Under the pieces are notes generated by a model. That model was not told the DNA's origin and did not search any database. It was given only the letters and a program-made list of their open reading frames with translations. This document shows positions 11,497 through 22,400 of a stretch of 64,000 nt of DNA, piece by piece. The DNA is taken from the NCBI GenBank assembly GCA_963576475.1, contig OY754984.1:20795215-20859214 (forward strand). Direction: 5' to 3'. Both the position numbers and the translations under genes were made by a program. The DNA is from Molanna angustata (Eukaryota > Arthropoda > Insecta > Trichoptera > Molannidae). How positions within the stretch are numbered: position 1 is the stretch's first letter; every line of letters begins with the position of its first letter.

Positions 11497-12148
11497 AAAA
11501 TTCATATTGACAATTCCTGTTTCAACAACTCCATATCTTGTAACTCAGCGTGTATTAAATTATCCACTAAAAATAACATCCGATACCTAGGCATTATTAT
11601 TGAAAGCAGTATGAAATGGAAATTACATATAACTACTACTATTGAACGCCTTAAAAAGCTAATTTTTATTTTTCTGAGACTAAGAAATATACTTCAAACA
11701 AACTTGCTTAAAACAATATATTTTTCATTATTTCAATCCATCTTACAATATGGCATTATATGTTGGGGGGGAGCTTTTAAAACCACTTTAGTGCCTTTAG
11801 AAGTTTTTCAAAGAATCATTATTAAAATTATATTAAAAAAGAGATTTGATTATCCAACTATTAATTTTATTTCAAGAATTTAAAGTTTCAACTGTTGAAA
11901 ATATCTACAAAAAAATCTCATTGTTCCAAATTCATAAAGATATTCTTACAAATTCAAACCAATTGTCATTTTCTTTAAGCAGCAGAATAAATTCACAAGG
12001 ATGTATTACCATTCCTCTTTTACGTACAACTGCCTCACAACATTTCTATAAGTATAAAGGTACTAAGTGGTTTAATGAACTCCCTTTGAGTCTTAGACTC
12101 GAAAAAAATTATAGTATATTTAAAAATAAAATTAAAAAATTGTACTGA
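11497..12148 (+). pseudogene. CR1/Jockey-like RT, C-terminal fragment
   Basis: The frame covers the thumb and C-terminal part of an RT protein: IRYLGIIIESSMKWKLHI..., LRLRNILQTN, SILQYGIICWGGAFKTT. After a frame change near 11880 it continues TVENIYKKISLFQIHK... to TKWFNELPLSLRL and a stop at 12146-12148. It is closely homologous to the longer copy at 13638-16100 (YLGITIDKNLKWKHFI, SILQYGILGWGGTYKTN). It is 5'-truncated and one frameshift makes it a pseudogene. Confidence 0.8.
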
Positions 12149-12376
12149 TTTATTTATTTATTTTTTGTTATTTCATTCTTGTTTTGTGTAGCTTCATATT
12201 TTTTAGTAGATGTACAATGTTTTGGTAAATGTAATAATATTAAATAGATACTCCCCTCTTTTAACACGAGATTTTATCTCAATTAAAGAGGGTTATTATG
12301 AATTATATGATGGAAATTGTATACCTTTTTAAATTATGATTTATTGTTTTTGTTAATAAATAAAAAAAAAAAAAAA
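12149..12376 (+). mobile_element. 3' UTR and poly(A) of the truncated LINE
   Basis: The 3' UTR ends in (a)n at 12362-12376 before MITE sequence resumes. It contains the conserved double stem-loop described separately. Confidence 0.75.
12254..12292 (+). promoter_or_regulatory. Conserved 3' UTR stem-loop of a LINE
   Basis: Outer stem ccctcttt (12254-12261)/aaagaggg (12285-12292); inner stem gagat (12268-12272)/atctc (12276-12280) with a 3-nt loop. The related LINE at 13638-16759 has the same inner stem preceded by aacacgagat, and a differently sequenced but still paired outer stem. It is probably the template-recognition structure for the element's reverse transcriptase. Confidence 0.6.
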
Positions 12377-12505
12377 AGAATAAGGGGAATGGAGTACATA
12401 ATACACATCATTTCGGTATCGTATTTTATTGCATTCCGTATAATTTTCGGTAAGGTTTAGTTAGTATTCAATGACAATAGCGACTCGCGTGAGCGAGTTG
12501 CTCTG
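12377..12505. mobile_element. Right part of MITE cluster
   Basis: Reverse complement of blocks at 11060-11190: cgtattttattgcattccgt, ggtaaggtttagttagt and gcgactcgcgtgagcgagtt. Its position immediately after the LINE poly(A) shows that the LINE landed in a MITE. Confidence 0.6.
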
Positions 12506-13036
12506 GTTTCGATGCCGTATGTCATTATTAGCCTTACGCAGGTCTTATATATCTTCATTTTGCTTTCTTTCAACATGATCTTATTTCAACTGCACTAATT
12601 CTGCCATTTTTACTTAATTATTAAACAAGTAATTTGAATTTATCATACCTATTTTATTTCTTGTCTAAAAAATGTTTTTACTTGTTATTTCACACGTTCA
12701 TCTGTCCCATCTCTATCCCCAAAAAATGTTATTAAACATGGACACTGGCGAATGTTTTCCCTCAAAAATTTCAAACCATTAATTTTATTCGTTTTCACGG
12801 GTTTTGAAACGAGATAAACATTGTTTAAGCTGTGAATTAAGAATTAAGAGATATGGTTTAAGAAAAACAATTGAAAATGGGGATAAGTCTTCTAACAACA
12901 TCTACACAAGAACAGGACCTGATTCACTATGGGTTCAAATGGAGCAGTGTCGCCAGAAACGAGAAAACCAGGCGCTAAATTTAAGTTGATTTTTTTTTTT
13001 TGATAAAAAATGGATATGTTTATAAGAAATGGCGAT
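12506..13036. other. AT-rich DNA, nothing recognised
   Basis: Only short motif-free open frames. No repeat edge could be supported. Confidence 0.4.
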
Positions 13037-13285
13037 ATTGAAATGGAAATCTGGACACGTTGCCAGAAGCTCGGACGATAAGTGGATAAAGACAGAGCTG
13101 ACTTTGAGACCTCGTACGACAAAGAGAGGTGTGGGGAGACCACATCTGGTGGAGGGATGATATCCAACGATATTTTGGGACGTCCTGAATGTAGACTGCA
13201 CAGGATAGGTCGACATGGAGTCAAATGGGAGTGGCCTTCGTTTTGGAGTGGACGGTAATAAGCTGAAGAAGAAGAAGATGTTTGT
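13037..13285 (+). pseudogene. LINE RT tail fragment with (GAA)n end
   Basis: The plus strand reads KWKSGHVARSSDDKWIKTEL, TLRPRTTKRGVGRPHLWWRD and, after a frame break, TAQDRSTWSQMGVAFVLEWT. This is the widespread insect LINE tail of the type W-GHVAR-T--W...RPRT..R.VGRP..RW.DD. It ends in an aagaagaagaag tail, as does the related piece at 37262-37340. Confidence 0.7.
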
Positions 13286-13637
13286 GAGGATGTATATTAC
13301 ATTATTCATGCAGTTGTACCAGGCATAAAAAAACCGTGGTGTCACATACAATGATTATTTAAACTAGTTGCATGTAACACATGAGATCCAACTGTCGATA
13401 GCGATAGTATGTATAGTTGAAGAATAAGTACCAAACTATAATCCCATAAATACAAATTATTTAATATTTTAAGATATTTGATTTTCTATACAACACATGT
13501 ACCTACATATGTATGTATGTCAAAATAGGATAGTATGGAGGTCAGTCCTTTGATCCTACCCAGAATATGAAAACAGAATGATGGTATGTATGTATGTTTG
13601 GAGATTAGTATCAAACAATTAAGTCTTCTTAGATATT

Positions 13638-16100
13638 CTTCTCCAAACAAAGAACAAAAAATGTATAATTCTAGGTGATATAAACATAAATATACTAAAA
13701 CACATAAACAAATCCGAAAAGGATGAATATCTTAATACTATGACATTCTACAATTTCAAGTCATGCATCAATTCACCAACGAGAGAAATGGTGGGGCAAA
13801 ATCCATCGTGCTTGGATCATATATGGACAAATAAAAGAGACATTGAAAACATAAAAACTATTGTATGGAAAAATAATATAACAGACCACCATCTCTGCAT
13901 ATACTTGTATAGTCAAAGGAATGATAAATCTAATAGTGAAAGTGTTATGAATGTTAGAACGGCTAAAGTGAATTATGAGAAGTTGAAAATGTCTCTGAAA
14001 GATGAAACATGGTCATCAGTGTTTCAAGTTCATGACGTGAATAGTTGTGCACAAAATTTTGAAGAGACACTCCTAAGCCATTTAAAAAAGTCAACAGAAG
14101 TAATTCATAAATATAATATTAAATCAAAACACAAAAAAATTAAACCATGGATTACTTATGGACTAATAGTAAGTATACGAAAGAGAGAAAAAACTTTTAA
14201 ACTTACCAAAAAATACCCGGACAGTGAAAATATAAAGAGATATTATAAAAGATACAGAAATCTACTTACTCATTTAATAAAGAAAACCAAAGACAAATAT
14301 TATGAATTAAAACTCTTAAAAAACTGCCACGACAGTAAAAAGACATGGAATATAATAAATGAAATAACTAATAAAACCAAAAAGAAAATAGACATTAAAC
14401 AAATAAATGATGGAAATAATATCATACAGGTAAATGAAAATCCAAAGCAATGCGCAAAAATATTCAATGAATATTTTATATCCGTTGGAGAAAACTTGGC
14501 CAAAAATATAAATAAAAACTACACAAACGACCAAGTTAACAATGATCTAAACAACCCTAACAATTTCTCTGAATTTAAAGAAACTAATGAGAATGAAGTA
14601 TTAGAAATAATTAAAAGTCTTAAAGGTGGATCAGCGCCTGGACATGACGGAATAACTGCAGAACTATTAAAGAACGTGAGCCAACACATTTGTAAACCAT
14701 TAACATTTATCATTAATTTAAGTCTTGCACTAGGAACATTTCCGACAGTATATAAAAAAGGTATAATCACACCAATTTACAAAAGCGGAAGTCAAGATAT
14801 TGTTAGCAACTATAGGCCAATTACCCTTGTATCGAATATAGCAAAAATTTTTGAAAAAATTGTGAAAAAACAATTATTAAAATTTCTAAATGAAAAAAAT
14901 ATCATAAACAATCAACAATACGGATTCCGGGAAAATATGGGAACACAGGACGCCATTGCTGAATTAACATCCGAAATAATCGACGCTCTAGACAATAGAA
15001 AAAAATGTATAGGTATTTTTGTAGACCTAAGAAAAGCATTTGATAGTGTATCTCATACTAAATTAATTAATAAAATAAATGACATTGGATTGCAAAAGAC
15101 AGTTAAAACTTGGTTCTATAGCTATCTCAATAACAGAGAACAATACACTAAAGTAAACAATCATATAAGTGAACCCCTAACAAGTAATTTCGGAATCCCA
15201 CAAGGTACAGTTATAGGCCCAATACTATTTATAATCTACGTAAATGAAATATTTAATATTGATCTGAACGGAAAAATAATTTCATATGCCGACGACACTG
15301 TACTCATTTTTAAAGAAAATTCGTGGAAAAATGTAACATACTTAGCCAATAAAGGTATTAATAAACTCAAAATATGGTTCGATGATAATTTACTTTCATT
15401 AAACTCAGAAAAAACAGTTTTCGTTCCCTTTTGTTTAAACGTCAATGAAATAACGAATAATATCAACATAAATATAATACAAGAAAACGTAACTCAAAAT
15501 AAAATAGCTAAAAAGGACGAAGTAAAATACCTTGGAATAACCATTGATAAAAATTTAAAATGGAAACACTTCATAGAGTTAACAAAAAATAGAATGAGAA
15601 AGTTAATTTACATATTTCTACAACTGCGTAATATACTGACAATCCAAAATTTAAAAATATTATACTTTGCCTTTGTACAATCTATTCTACAATATGGAAT
15701 CCTTGGATGGGGTGGAACGTATAAAACTAATTTAAAACCGATTGAAATCACTCAGAAACTGATCATAAAAATAATCTTAAAGAAACCAATAGACTTTCCC
15801 TCCAATGAAGTATTCAAACAATTTCGTGTACTAAAGCTAAATAATTTATATAAAAAATATACTCTTTTAACAACATTTAAAAAATATTATAGTGAAATAC
15901 ATGAAAACAACAATAGAACCAGATCGAAAAATAATATTGCTATCCCTCGCGTCAATACATCTGCAGCCCAGCACCACTTTACATACCTGGGAATAAAACA
16001 TTTTAATGACCTTCCAGATGAATTGAGGAAAATGAAGGAATATATACAATTTAAAAATTCTATTATAAAACATATTAACAATTATAATTACATCCAGTGA
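13638..16100 (+). CDS. CR1/Jockey-like LINE ORF2, 5'-truncated, frame open
   Basis: An endonuclease-reverse transcriptase. The frame is open from the very first base of the insert (13638) for 820 codons. The part before the first Met (13740) still encodes CIILGDININIL, the GDxN motif of the apurinic-type endonuclease, so this is a 5'-truncated ORF2, not a gene starting at Met. It then shows SCLDHIWTN...DHH of the endonuclease; RT motifs GGSAPGHDGITAELL, FRENMGTQDAI, FVDLRKAFDS, GIPQGTVIGPILF and YADDTVLIF (YADD about residue 516 counted from 13740); then YLGITIDKNLKW and a C-terminal tail. No stop or frameshift is visible, so insertion is recent. The missing endonuclease N-terminus should make it inactive. 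Confidence 0.88.
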   Translation, partial: LLQTKNKKCIILGDININILKHINKSEKDEYLNTMTFYNFKSCINSPTREMVGQNPSCLDHIWTNKRDIENIKTIVWKNNITDHHLCIYLYSQRNDKSNSESVMNVRTAKVNYEKLKMSLKDETWSSVFQVHDVNSCAQNFEETLLSHLKKSTEVIHKYNIKSKHKKIKPWITYGLIVSIRKREKTFKLTKKYPDSENIKRYYKRYRNLLTHLIKKTKDKYYELKLLKNCHDSKKTWNIINEITNKTKKKIDIKQINDGNNIIQVNENPKQCAKIFNEYFISVGENLAKNINKNYTNDQVNNDLNNPNNFSEFKETNENEVLEIIKSLKGGSAPGHDGITAELLKNVSQHICKPLTFIINLSLALGTFPTVYKKGIITPIYKSGSQDIVSNYRPITLVSNIAKIFEKIVKKQLLKFLNEKNIINNQQYGFRENMGTQDAIAELTSEIIDALDNRKKCIGIFVDLRKAFDSVSHTKLINKINDIGLQKTVKTWFYSYLNNREQYTKVNNHISEPLTSNFGIPQGTVIGPILFIIYVNEIFNIDLNGKIISYADDTVLIFKENSWKNVTYLANKGINKLKIWFDDNLLSLNSEKTVFVPFCLNVNEITNNININIIQENVTQNKIAKKDEVKYLGITIDKNLKWKHFIELTKNRMRKLIYIFLQLRNILTIQNLKILYFAFVQSILQYGILGWGGTYKTNLKPIEITQKLIIKIILKKPIDFPSNEVFKQFRVLKLNNLYKKYTLLTTFKKYYSEIHENNNRTRSKNNIAIPRVNTSAAQHHFTYLGIKHFNDLPDELRKMKEYIQFKNSIIKHINNYNYIQ

Positions 16101-16613
16101 TGGATTTTTGTTTTGTTGTTTTTTTTTTTATTGTATTTTAATTTTTTTATATTTCCAAATTACGCCAAATTGTTAGTGTAATTTTTTTTTTTTTTTGGTG
16201 TTGAGTTGTGTGTACTTTTTTTTTGATGATATGTTATGTGTATATATGATTTTTTGATGTTGTCTGTTATTATATAAGAAATATTGATTTTGTTTTTGAT
16301 GAGTAATTTATTTGAATTTGTTCTTGATGTAATTAACGTATTTTTATTGTATTCCAGTTTTTGCGGTTAGTGGTTTTTGTTTCGTGACGGTGGACGGTGA
16401 ACGGTGAATGCCTGCTAGTGGGGCCCTGTGAACGGCAAATGCAGTTCGCGGTTCTCAGTATGCGCTTGCGTATACTAGAGTATGCTCCATTGGTGAGGGT
16501 TCATCCGTAAACTGTTCACCAGTTCGCGTAATATTAATTTAAATATATGCGTGTTATTTTTAGTAATATTATATGTTATTGAAATAAATGAACCGATAAA
16601 ATGACTGTGCTCC

Positions 16614-16648
16614 TCCCTCGAACACGAGATTTGATCTCAACTGAGGGA
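16614..16648 (+). promoter_or_regulatory. 3' UTR stem-loop of the LINE
   Basis: Outer stem tccctc (16614-16619)/gaggga (16643-16648) and inner stem gagat (16626-16630)/atctc (16634-16638). It is equivalent to 12254-12292 in the related copy. The outer stem pairs in both copies although the bases differ. Confidence 0.6.
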
Positions 16649-17533
16649 TGAATAGATATTAAATAATTTAATTTTAAGATACTGTTTATAATTCTTTTTA
16701 TCATTAATGTATAATTGTTAAAATAAAAAAAATAAATAAATAAAAAAAAAAAAAAAAAAATATTGTGTGTAGGCGATTGCCACATACAAATTGTATGAAG
16801 CAATGTCGTCACTAAATTCAATTTTTATAAAAGTTATTAAAAAAAATTTGAGATGTGCTAATACAATGTTAATATTTTGTATATAAAATTAAATTGTCTA
16901 GTTGGGGTGTTTCGGCTTTTTTTGATATTTTTAAAAAATTTGGAAATATAGGCAGTTAAACTCATAAATTTATCATAAAAAAAATATTTTTCTTAATAAA
17001 AAATGTTTGAGAAACCCTGGATTTTTTAAAAAAAAATTAATTTGAGATTTTGTATTTGTCTATGTTTATAATAAATTTCAGCGTTTTAGCTTTTATGGTT
17101 TCTGAGATATATGGAAAAATAAACCAAAATTTCAAAAGTTGATAACCCCTGACTGAAACAAAAATTCACACTTCTGAGTATAAAAGTTTTGTAGGCCTAT
17201 AACTGTTTATATATTATAAAAATTTGGGCTCTGTAAATTAAACAGATCAAAAGTTATGAGGGGGGGACGAACACACACACCCACACTCACACACCACACA
17301 CACACACACACACCCACACACAGACACACACACAGACACACATAAAATGTTCTACTTCGAATTCTGAGTAAATCCATGTAGGGGAACATATATGCTGCGA
17401 GGCCTCTAGTTGGTGTTATTAGCATGCAAAAAGTCCACTACACCATACAATTTTTCCTTCGTACACGCATCTTGGCTTAATAATGTCGATTCATTAAGAG
17501 AATTGAATTCTCATGAACGAATCGACAGTTGGA

Positions 17534-18060
17534 TAAAGAATGAATTTGTTTTTTGTTTTTTTGTGGTGTATTAGAATACGTGGTATTGCCCCCTTCCCCG
17601 ATAAAGGATATAAATATGGTAGAGATGCGATTCGCGGCGTCGTATCGCTTCCGCGCGCTTCCTTCCGGGCAAGAGATCTGCTACGGATTAAAGCAAGTAT
17701 AAAGTTACATGTGTTCATATTAACCCCACACCAGGACAAGACATTTTTAGAGATGTATGTATAATTTATACGTTAATCATGATTCTTGAAACCAAGCATA
17801 AATGCTTGTACTAAAGATGATTTTTTTTAACTTTTCAAGAGACGTAAATATTAGTAATATTATAACGACTAGTTGTAACCAGTCAAATTTCAAGGACGTA
17901 AAACAAATTCAACAATTACAATATATTAAAAAAAAAACTTTTCTTATATTAAAAAAAAATATACTAAATTCGACTAAATAGTGCGCATTACAATATGATT
18001 TTAAATGGAAGGGGTATTTTTTTAACTATGTAATTAAATTTCCCTACACTAACTATGTAA
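17534..18060. other. Unassigned, with a GC-richer patch
   Basis: A patch at about 17580-17700 (gcgattcgcggcgtcgtatc) is richer in GC than its surroundings and lies in an open frame of 74 codons (17540-17764), but no motif is recognised. The rest is AT-rich. Confidence 0.35.
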
Positions 18061-18061
18061 T

Positions 18062-18636
18062 TAAATTTCACTACACTATTGATAATAATATATCGTCGCA
18101 AAAACTCGAAGCGAGAGACCTAGGCGTTATCCTTGATAACAAACTATCATTTATTCCTCATATTGATTCTGTCGTAAATAAAAGCTACAGAAACTTGGGT
18201 TTCATACAAAGAATAACCAAATCCTTCAAAGAAACAACCTCGCTAGTTCTTCTATTTAATGCCTTCGTTAGAAGTCTTCGTTAGAAAAAAAATTTACCGC
18301 CATGATTATGACCAATCTTTAAAATTACATGGGTTTATATCACTTGAAAAAAGAAGAAAGATATCCGATGTCTATCTGCTTTATAAAATACTTAATAACC
18401 TTGTAGACAGCTCTTACCTACTCCAAAAAATTTCTTTCAACTGCCCCATGAAAACAACACGCCAAAATCACCTTTTCTATACACCATACTGCAGAACAAA
18501 TTACGCACAGAATAATTATGTCAACAGATGCTTAAATTATTACAATAGTCTTGACCCCCAACCTGATATATTTAACTCCACACAGACATCGATGAAACGC
18601 CAATTACGCGCAGTTATTGGTAATATTACTGGTTAA
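18062..18636 (+). pseudogene. Jockey-like RT C-terminus with internal deletion
   Basis: Reads RDLGVILDNKLSFIPHIDSV, then a block ending LVLLFNAFVRS, which is the RT thumb. After an in-element deletion it continues with the C-terminal tail LEKRRKISDVYLLYKILNNL to a stop at 18634-18636. The deletion junction lies at a direct repeat of cttcgttagaa (18261-18289), pointing to slippage or microhomology repair. The 3' UTR runs to a poly(A) near 18872-18889. Confidence 0.75.
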
Positions 18637-18889
18637 AAATCAAACCTACTTTCCTTAAACATTCATCCCTTCCTTATCAACGCTTTCCTATATCCATTAC
18701 CCTTCCCTTTCCCCCACATACACTCACCATCTTACAATGACTACCCAACATTAATAATGTATAATAATTTAAATATGTGAAACTTTATAATTTGCTATTT
18801 ATTTTGTATTCTCATTTGAATGTATAGCTGTTAAGTATTATAAATGTATAGCTGTTAAGTTTCCAAACAAATGAAAAAAAAAAAAAAAA

Positions 18890-19810
18890 ATAAGTGCTCC
18901 GGGCGCTGAATGCCGTAGAAACGGCTCTGCATGAGGGTCTTAACAAAACACATCAAACTGTACACTGTACAAGAGTCTACACTTACCTTCCAACCAATGG
19001 ATTAATGAAACAAAAACATTTACTATAAATACCACGGACAAAATTTTATTTGCAATTGTTTAACATTAATTTGATAATACCCCCTTAATCCACGCGATTC
19101 TGTAGAAGGGGCCCTTAATAAAATATTTAAATGAGGAACCTATGTATGTGCCTTACTTGGTGAGGGAGGAAAAATACTTAGGTATTAATTTACTTTAATT
19201 TATCCCAGGAAAATTAAATTATTATATCATTTTATTATTAGTAATAACCAACTAGGTATTACCTAATCTAGGGTCGTACATTAATTACAGCCGGGTCACT
19301 TAAAATATTACTGATTATAATACATTATATATTTTTCAGTTCTAGCCAAGACAATTCTGGCCTTGAAATTTATTTAATGAAAAATACACAAAAAATAACA
19401 AGAAAATAATATATACATATAATGGTGTGTATTAAGCAAATTAAATAGTTGCTCTGTAAAAAGAGAAATTTATTATTAAAATAATTATAAAATACAATAA
19501 AAGTAATAATAACATAAACATAAATAAATAATAATGATAACAAATATAATTTGACCTGTAAAAAGAGAAACGACATTAAATGCTTTTAGTTCCTCCTTCT
19601 TAGAATCTTAACTGTCACTTTAAAACAAATATAAAACTAAAACATAAATATAGAACCAATTCAAATAAAAATGAAATAAGTACTTCTAGGTGACATCTAT
19701 GTAAGTACTTGTTTTACATACATATAAACCAAAGATCATAAAAATGAATAGAACATATGTAAAAAAACAAAATATCAAAAAAATAACATAATTTTCTTAA
19801 CAAAACAAAT
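18890..19810. other. AT-rich DNA, nothing recognised
   Basis: Apart from a short GC-richer start (18895-18950), no coding, TIR or tail signal. Confidence 0.4.
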
Positions 19811-19821
19811 TATGCTTATGT

Positions 19822-19931
19822 TCTTCTTCTTTCGTGTCAGCAACGCATTGTTGCGTTGCTGTGGTGGAAGGATTGGCCAGAGAATTTCTGTTACCAGGGG
19901 GCACCGCGTGGAGGTTCCTTCCGTGCTCCCC
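19822..19931 (-). mobile_element. 110-bp truncated retroposon with 11-bp TSD
   Basis: Flanked by identical tatgcttatgt copies (19811-19821 and 19932-19942). On the minus strand it ends in a (GAA)n-like tail. The body contains gcaacgcaacaatgcgttgc, a palindrome. It is probably the extreme 3' end of an RTE-like LINE or a SINE; the family is not identified. Confidence 0.65.
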
Positions 19932-19942
19932 TATGCTTATGT

Positions 19943-20080
19943 GAACATATCTTAGTTAAAATATTGTCTCCACGTAACCGGTGAGTTCGTTCCATTTTTA
20001 TTTATTTTATTTTTTTTTTGTAAGTGTGTCAAAACAATTGCTTAGTGGAGGTAGGTAAGCAAACAATTTGCCGGCGCTTC
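19943..20080 (+). other. Probable 5' UTR of the I-type LINE
   Basis: It lies between the small TSD-flanked insert and the first ORF1 Met. The exact 5' end of the LINE is not visible, because no target duplication matching the sequence after its 3' tail (catagcataagta) was found here. Confidence 0.35.
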
Positions 20081-20319
20081 ATGCGCTGTGCTAGCGAAAT
20101 GTTACCTAGTAACGTTGTTGCCAAGTCAACAGATAACAATGTATTAGAATGTACGCCATCAAAACAAACTCGTAAGGCCCAGTCCACACCGATAGATCAT
20201 GATAATACATTATTGGATAGTTCAGTATCCAAAAAATTCAAACCAAACATAAACCCCTCAGTACACCAAGAGAATTCTTTACTGTATAATGAATCCTCTC
20301 TTTCCCCATTTATTGTACA
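20081..20319 (+). pseudogene. I-type LINE ORF1, N-terminal part (interrupted)
   Basis: ORF1 of I/Jockey-type LINEs encodes a nucleic-acid-binding, Gag-like protein that packages the element RNA. This piece runs from ATG at 20081 (a second ATG at 20099 is possible) to ...LSPFIVH, where a Helitron cuts it. The low-complexity, Ser/Lys/Asn-rich N-terminus followed by PFIVH is the usual lead-in to the RNA-binding part. The frame continues exactly at 26370. As it stands a stop (tag, 20321) follows at once. Confidence 0.75.
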
Positions 20320-21109
20320 CTAGCTTTTATGTCCCGCCGTTGGCCAAGAATGTAAAATTGTGAAAGAAAAAGCAATCGTTTTTATAATACTGTCACCCAA
20401 TTATTTTGCAATATCAGACTATAAAAAGTGGTTTGAAATTTGATTGAGTTTAAGTATTGTAAAATGTTCAAGTGATGGCCACAACCCATTCTTTTTTATA
20501 TATTGCTATAAAGTGTGAATGAAGTATAATATTTATACAATTTCTGCTCGCATGGACTATGCGTAATGGTTTTAAATATGACTGTTTATCAACGTTGTAA
20601 AGAGATTGGTTTGGCCACAACCCCCATTTTTAAATATTATCATCGAAAACAAATTGTAATGTGTACCTATTGAAAATTTAGTAATTTTCGATGTTGGGAT
20701 GTGGTTAAAATTTGATTAAACAAACGTAGGTACTGAAAAGATCTAGTATTGGTCACATCCCATTCGTTTTTATATTTTTTCATCAAGTGTGCATTATATT
20801 TTTGCTCGATTTGACTGAAAGTCTTCATTAACGAAGAAGAAGAAGACTTGAACTATAGTAAATAGTTTTTAATTTGAATATAAATGTTGTGAAGAGTTCA
20901 GTAATGGCCACAACCCCCATTCTTTAAATATTAGGTGTTGAAAATTATTCAAAATAGGATGATATAAATGGTTTAAATTTAATTAAACAAAAGTATTGAA
21001 AAGATTCTAGTGCAGGTTATATCGTCACATCCCATATCCCATTCATTTCATATGTATTTTCATCAAGTGTGCATATCGTTAATAATATTTCTGCACAATA
21101 GACTATTAG

Positions 21110-21600
21110 ACTTAAAACTAACCCAAAAGACTAAATAAAAAAGAGAAAAATAAGTATAAGACTATAAGAAATAGTTTGTATAAAAAACTATTCCAATGGT
21201 CTACATAAAATAAGTAAAAATACATACCTATACCTAATAGAAGAATTAGACTATTGGAAATAGATTGTATAAAAGCTCACCCAAAGGTCTACAAAAAAGA
21301 AGAAGAAGAATATTTAGACTATTGGAAATAGTTTGTATAAATACTGACCAAAAGGTCTACATAAAAGAAAATGAATAAGACTATTGGAAATAGTTTGTAT
21401 TAAAACTCTCCCAAAAGTCTACGTACTTAAATGAAGAAGAATAATAATTAGACTAAAGGAAATAATTTTTATAAAAAAATGACCCAAATGTATACATAAA
21501 AGAAGAAGAAGATGAATTAGACAATAGGAAATAGTTTGTATAAAAACTGCCCTAAAGGTCTAAATAAAATTAAGAAGAAAAAGAATTAGACTCCAGGACC
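21110..21600 (+). repeat. Tandem repeat, ~65-90-bp units
   Basis: Units of the form attagactattggaaatag followed by tttgtataaaaact...ggtctacataaaag occur six to seven times with length variation caused by agaagaaga runs. They are repeated in the second copy and inverted at 25490-25990. Confidence 0.8.
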
Positions 21601-21770
21601 CGCCGCTTCAGGCCCTTCAGTACCTCCCGTCCCTTTAATCCCTCATTACGTCCCTTCCCATCAGGCCCTTCAGTACCTTCCGTCCCTTCAGGCAGTTTTA
21701 TACCTCCCGTCCCTTCAGGCCCTTTAGTGCCTCCCTTCCCTTCATTACATCCCGTCCCATCAGTCGGTTA
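21600..21770 (+). repeat. C/T-rich minisatellite
   Basis: Repeats of cttcagtacctcccgtcc with variants. The strand is strongly pyrimidine-biased and GC-rich compared with its surroundings. Confidence 0.8.
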
Positions 21771-21774
21771 AGAA

Positions 21775-22400
21775 AAGTTTAAATCCAGAAACCATCCTGG
21801 AAGAACCGCGAAGAGATGAAAGAACCTTCTTTTCCCAGGATGCTCTACTTAATAGGTAAAATGACTAAATACACGAAGAAGAAGAAAAAAGTTTAAACCC
21901 AGATACCTGCGAAGAGATGGAAGGACAGTTGGACCTTCTTCTCCCAGGATTCTCCAACTTCATAGGTAAAATGAGCAAAAATACACGATGAAGAAGAAGA
22001 AGAAGAAATAAGTTTAAATCCAGATACCTGCGAAGAGATGGAAGGAAAATTGGACATTCTTCTCCCAGGTTAGTCCACCTTCAAAGGTAAAATGACCAAA
22101 TAGACGATGAAGAAGAAGAAGAAAAAAGTTTAAATCCAGAAACCTGCGAAGAGATGGAAGGAAAATTGGACCTTCATCTCCCAGGATAGTTCATCTTCAT
22201 AGGTAAGATGACCAAGTACACGTTGAAGAAAAAGAAGAAAAAAGTTTATATGCAGAACCCGTCTTGGAAGACCTGTGAAGAGATGGAGGGACAGTCGGAC
22301 CTTCTTTTCCCAGGATACTCCCCCTTCATAGGTAAAACGACCAAATACACGAAGAAGAAGAAGAATAAGAAAAAAGTTTAAATCCAAAAACCATCCTGGG
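21775..22400 (+). repeat. ~120-bp minisatellite, 6 units
   Basis: Each unit contains agtttaaatccaga, gcgaagagatggaagg, ccttcttctcccaggat, cataggtaaaatgacc and a (gaa)n run. The minus-strand open frames over it (for example 94 codons at 22130-22414, repeated at 24509-24793) follow from the repeat and are not genes. Confidence 0.88.

Larger units (their letters stand above)
13638..16759 (+). mobile_element. Truncated CR1/Jockey-like LINE insertion
   Basis: A 3122-bp insert in Helitron-like copy B, ending in poly(A) at about 16742-16759 and flanked by a short duplication atatt (13633-13637 and 16760-16764; the last a is ambiguous with the tail). The 5' truncation inside the ORF and the A-tail are the marks of target-primed reverse transcription. 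Confidence 0.85.
13364..17533 (-). mobile_element. Helitron-like copy B, split by a LINE
   Basis: The pieces 13364-13637 and 16760-17533 together equal copy A (2696-3717): the CTAG end with catgtaacacatg hairpin at the left, the (CA)n tract near 17270-17342, and the TCCAACT end on the minus strand at 17533. Insertion is between A and T. The LINE at 13638-16759 interrupts it within the block cttcttagatatt|gtgtgtagg. Confidence 0.75.
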
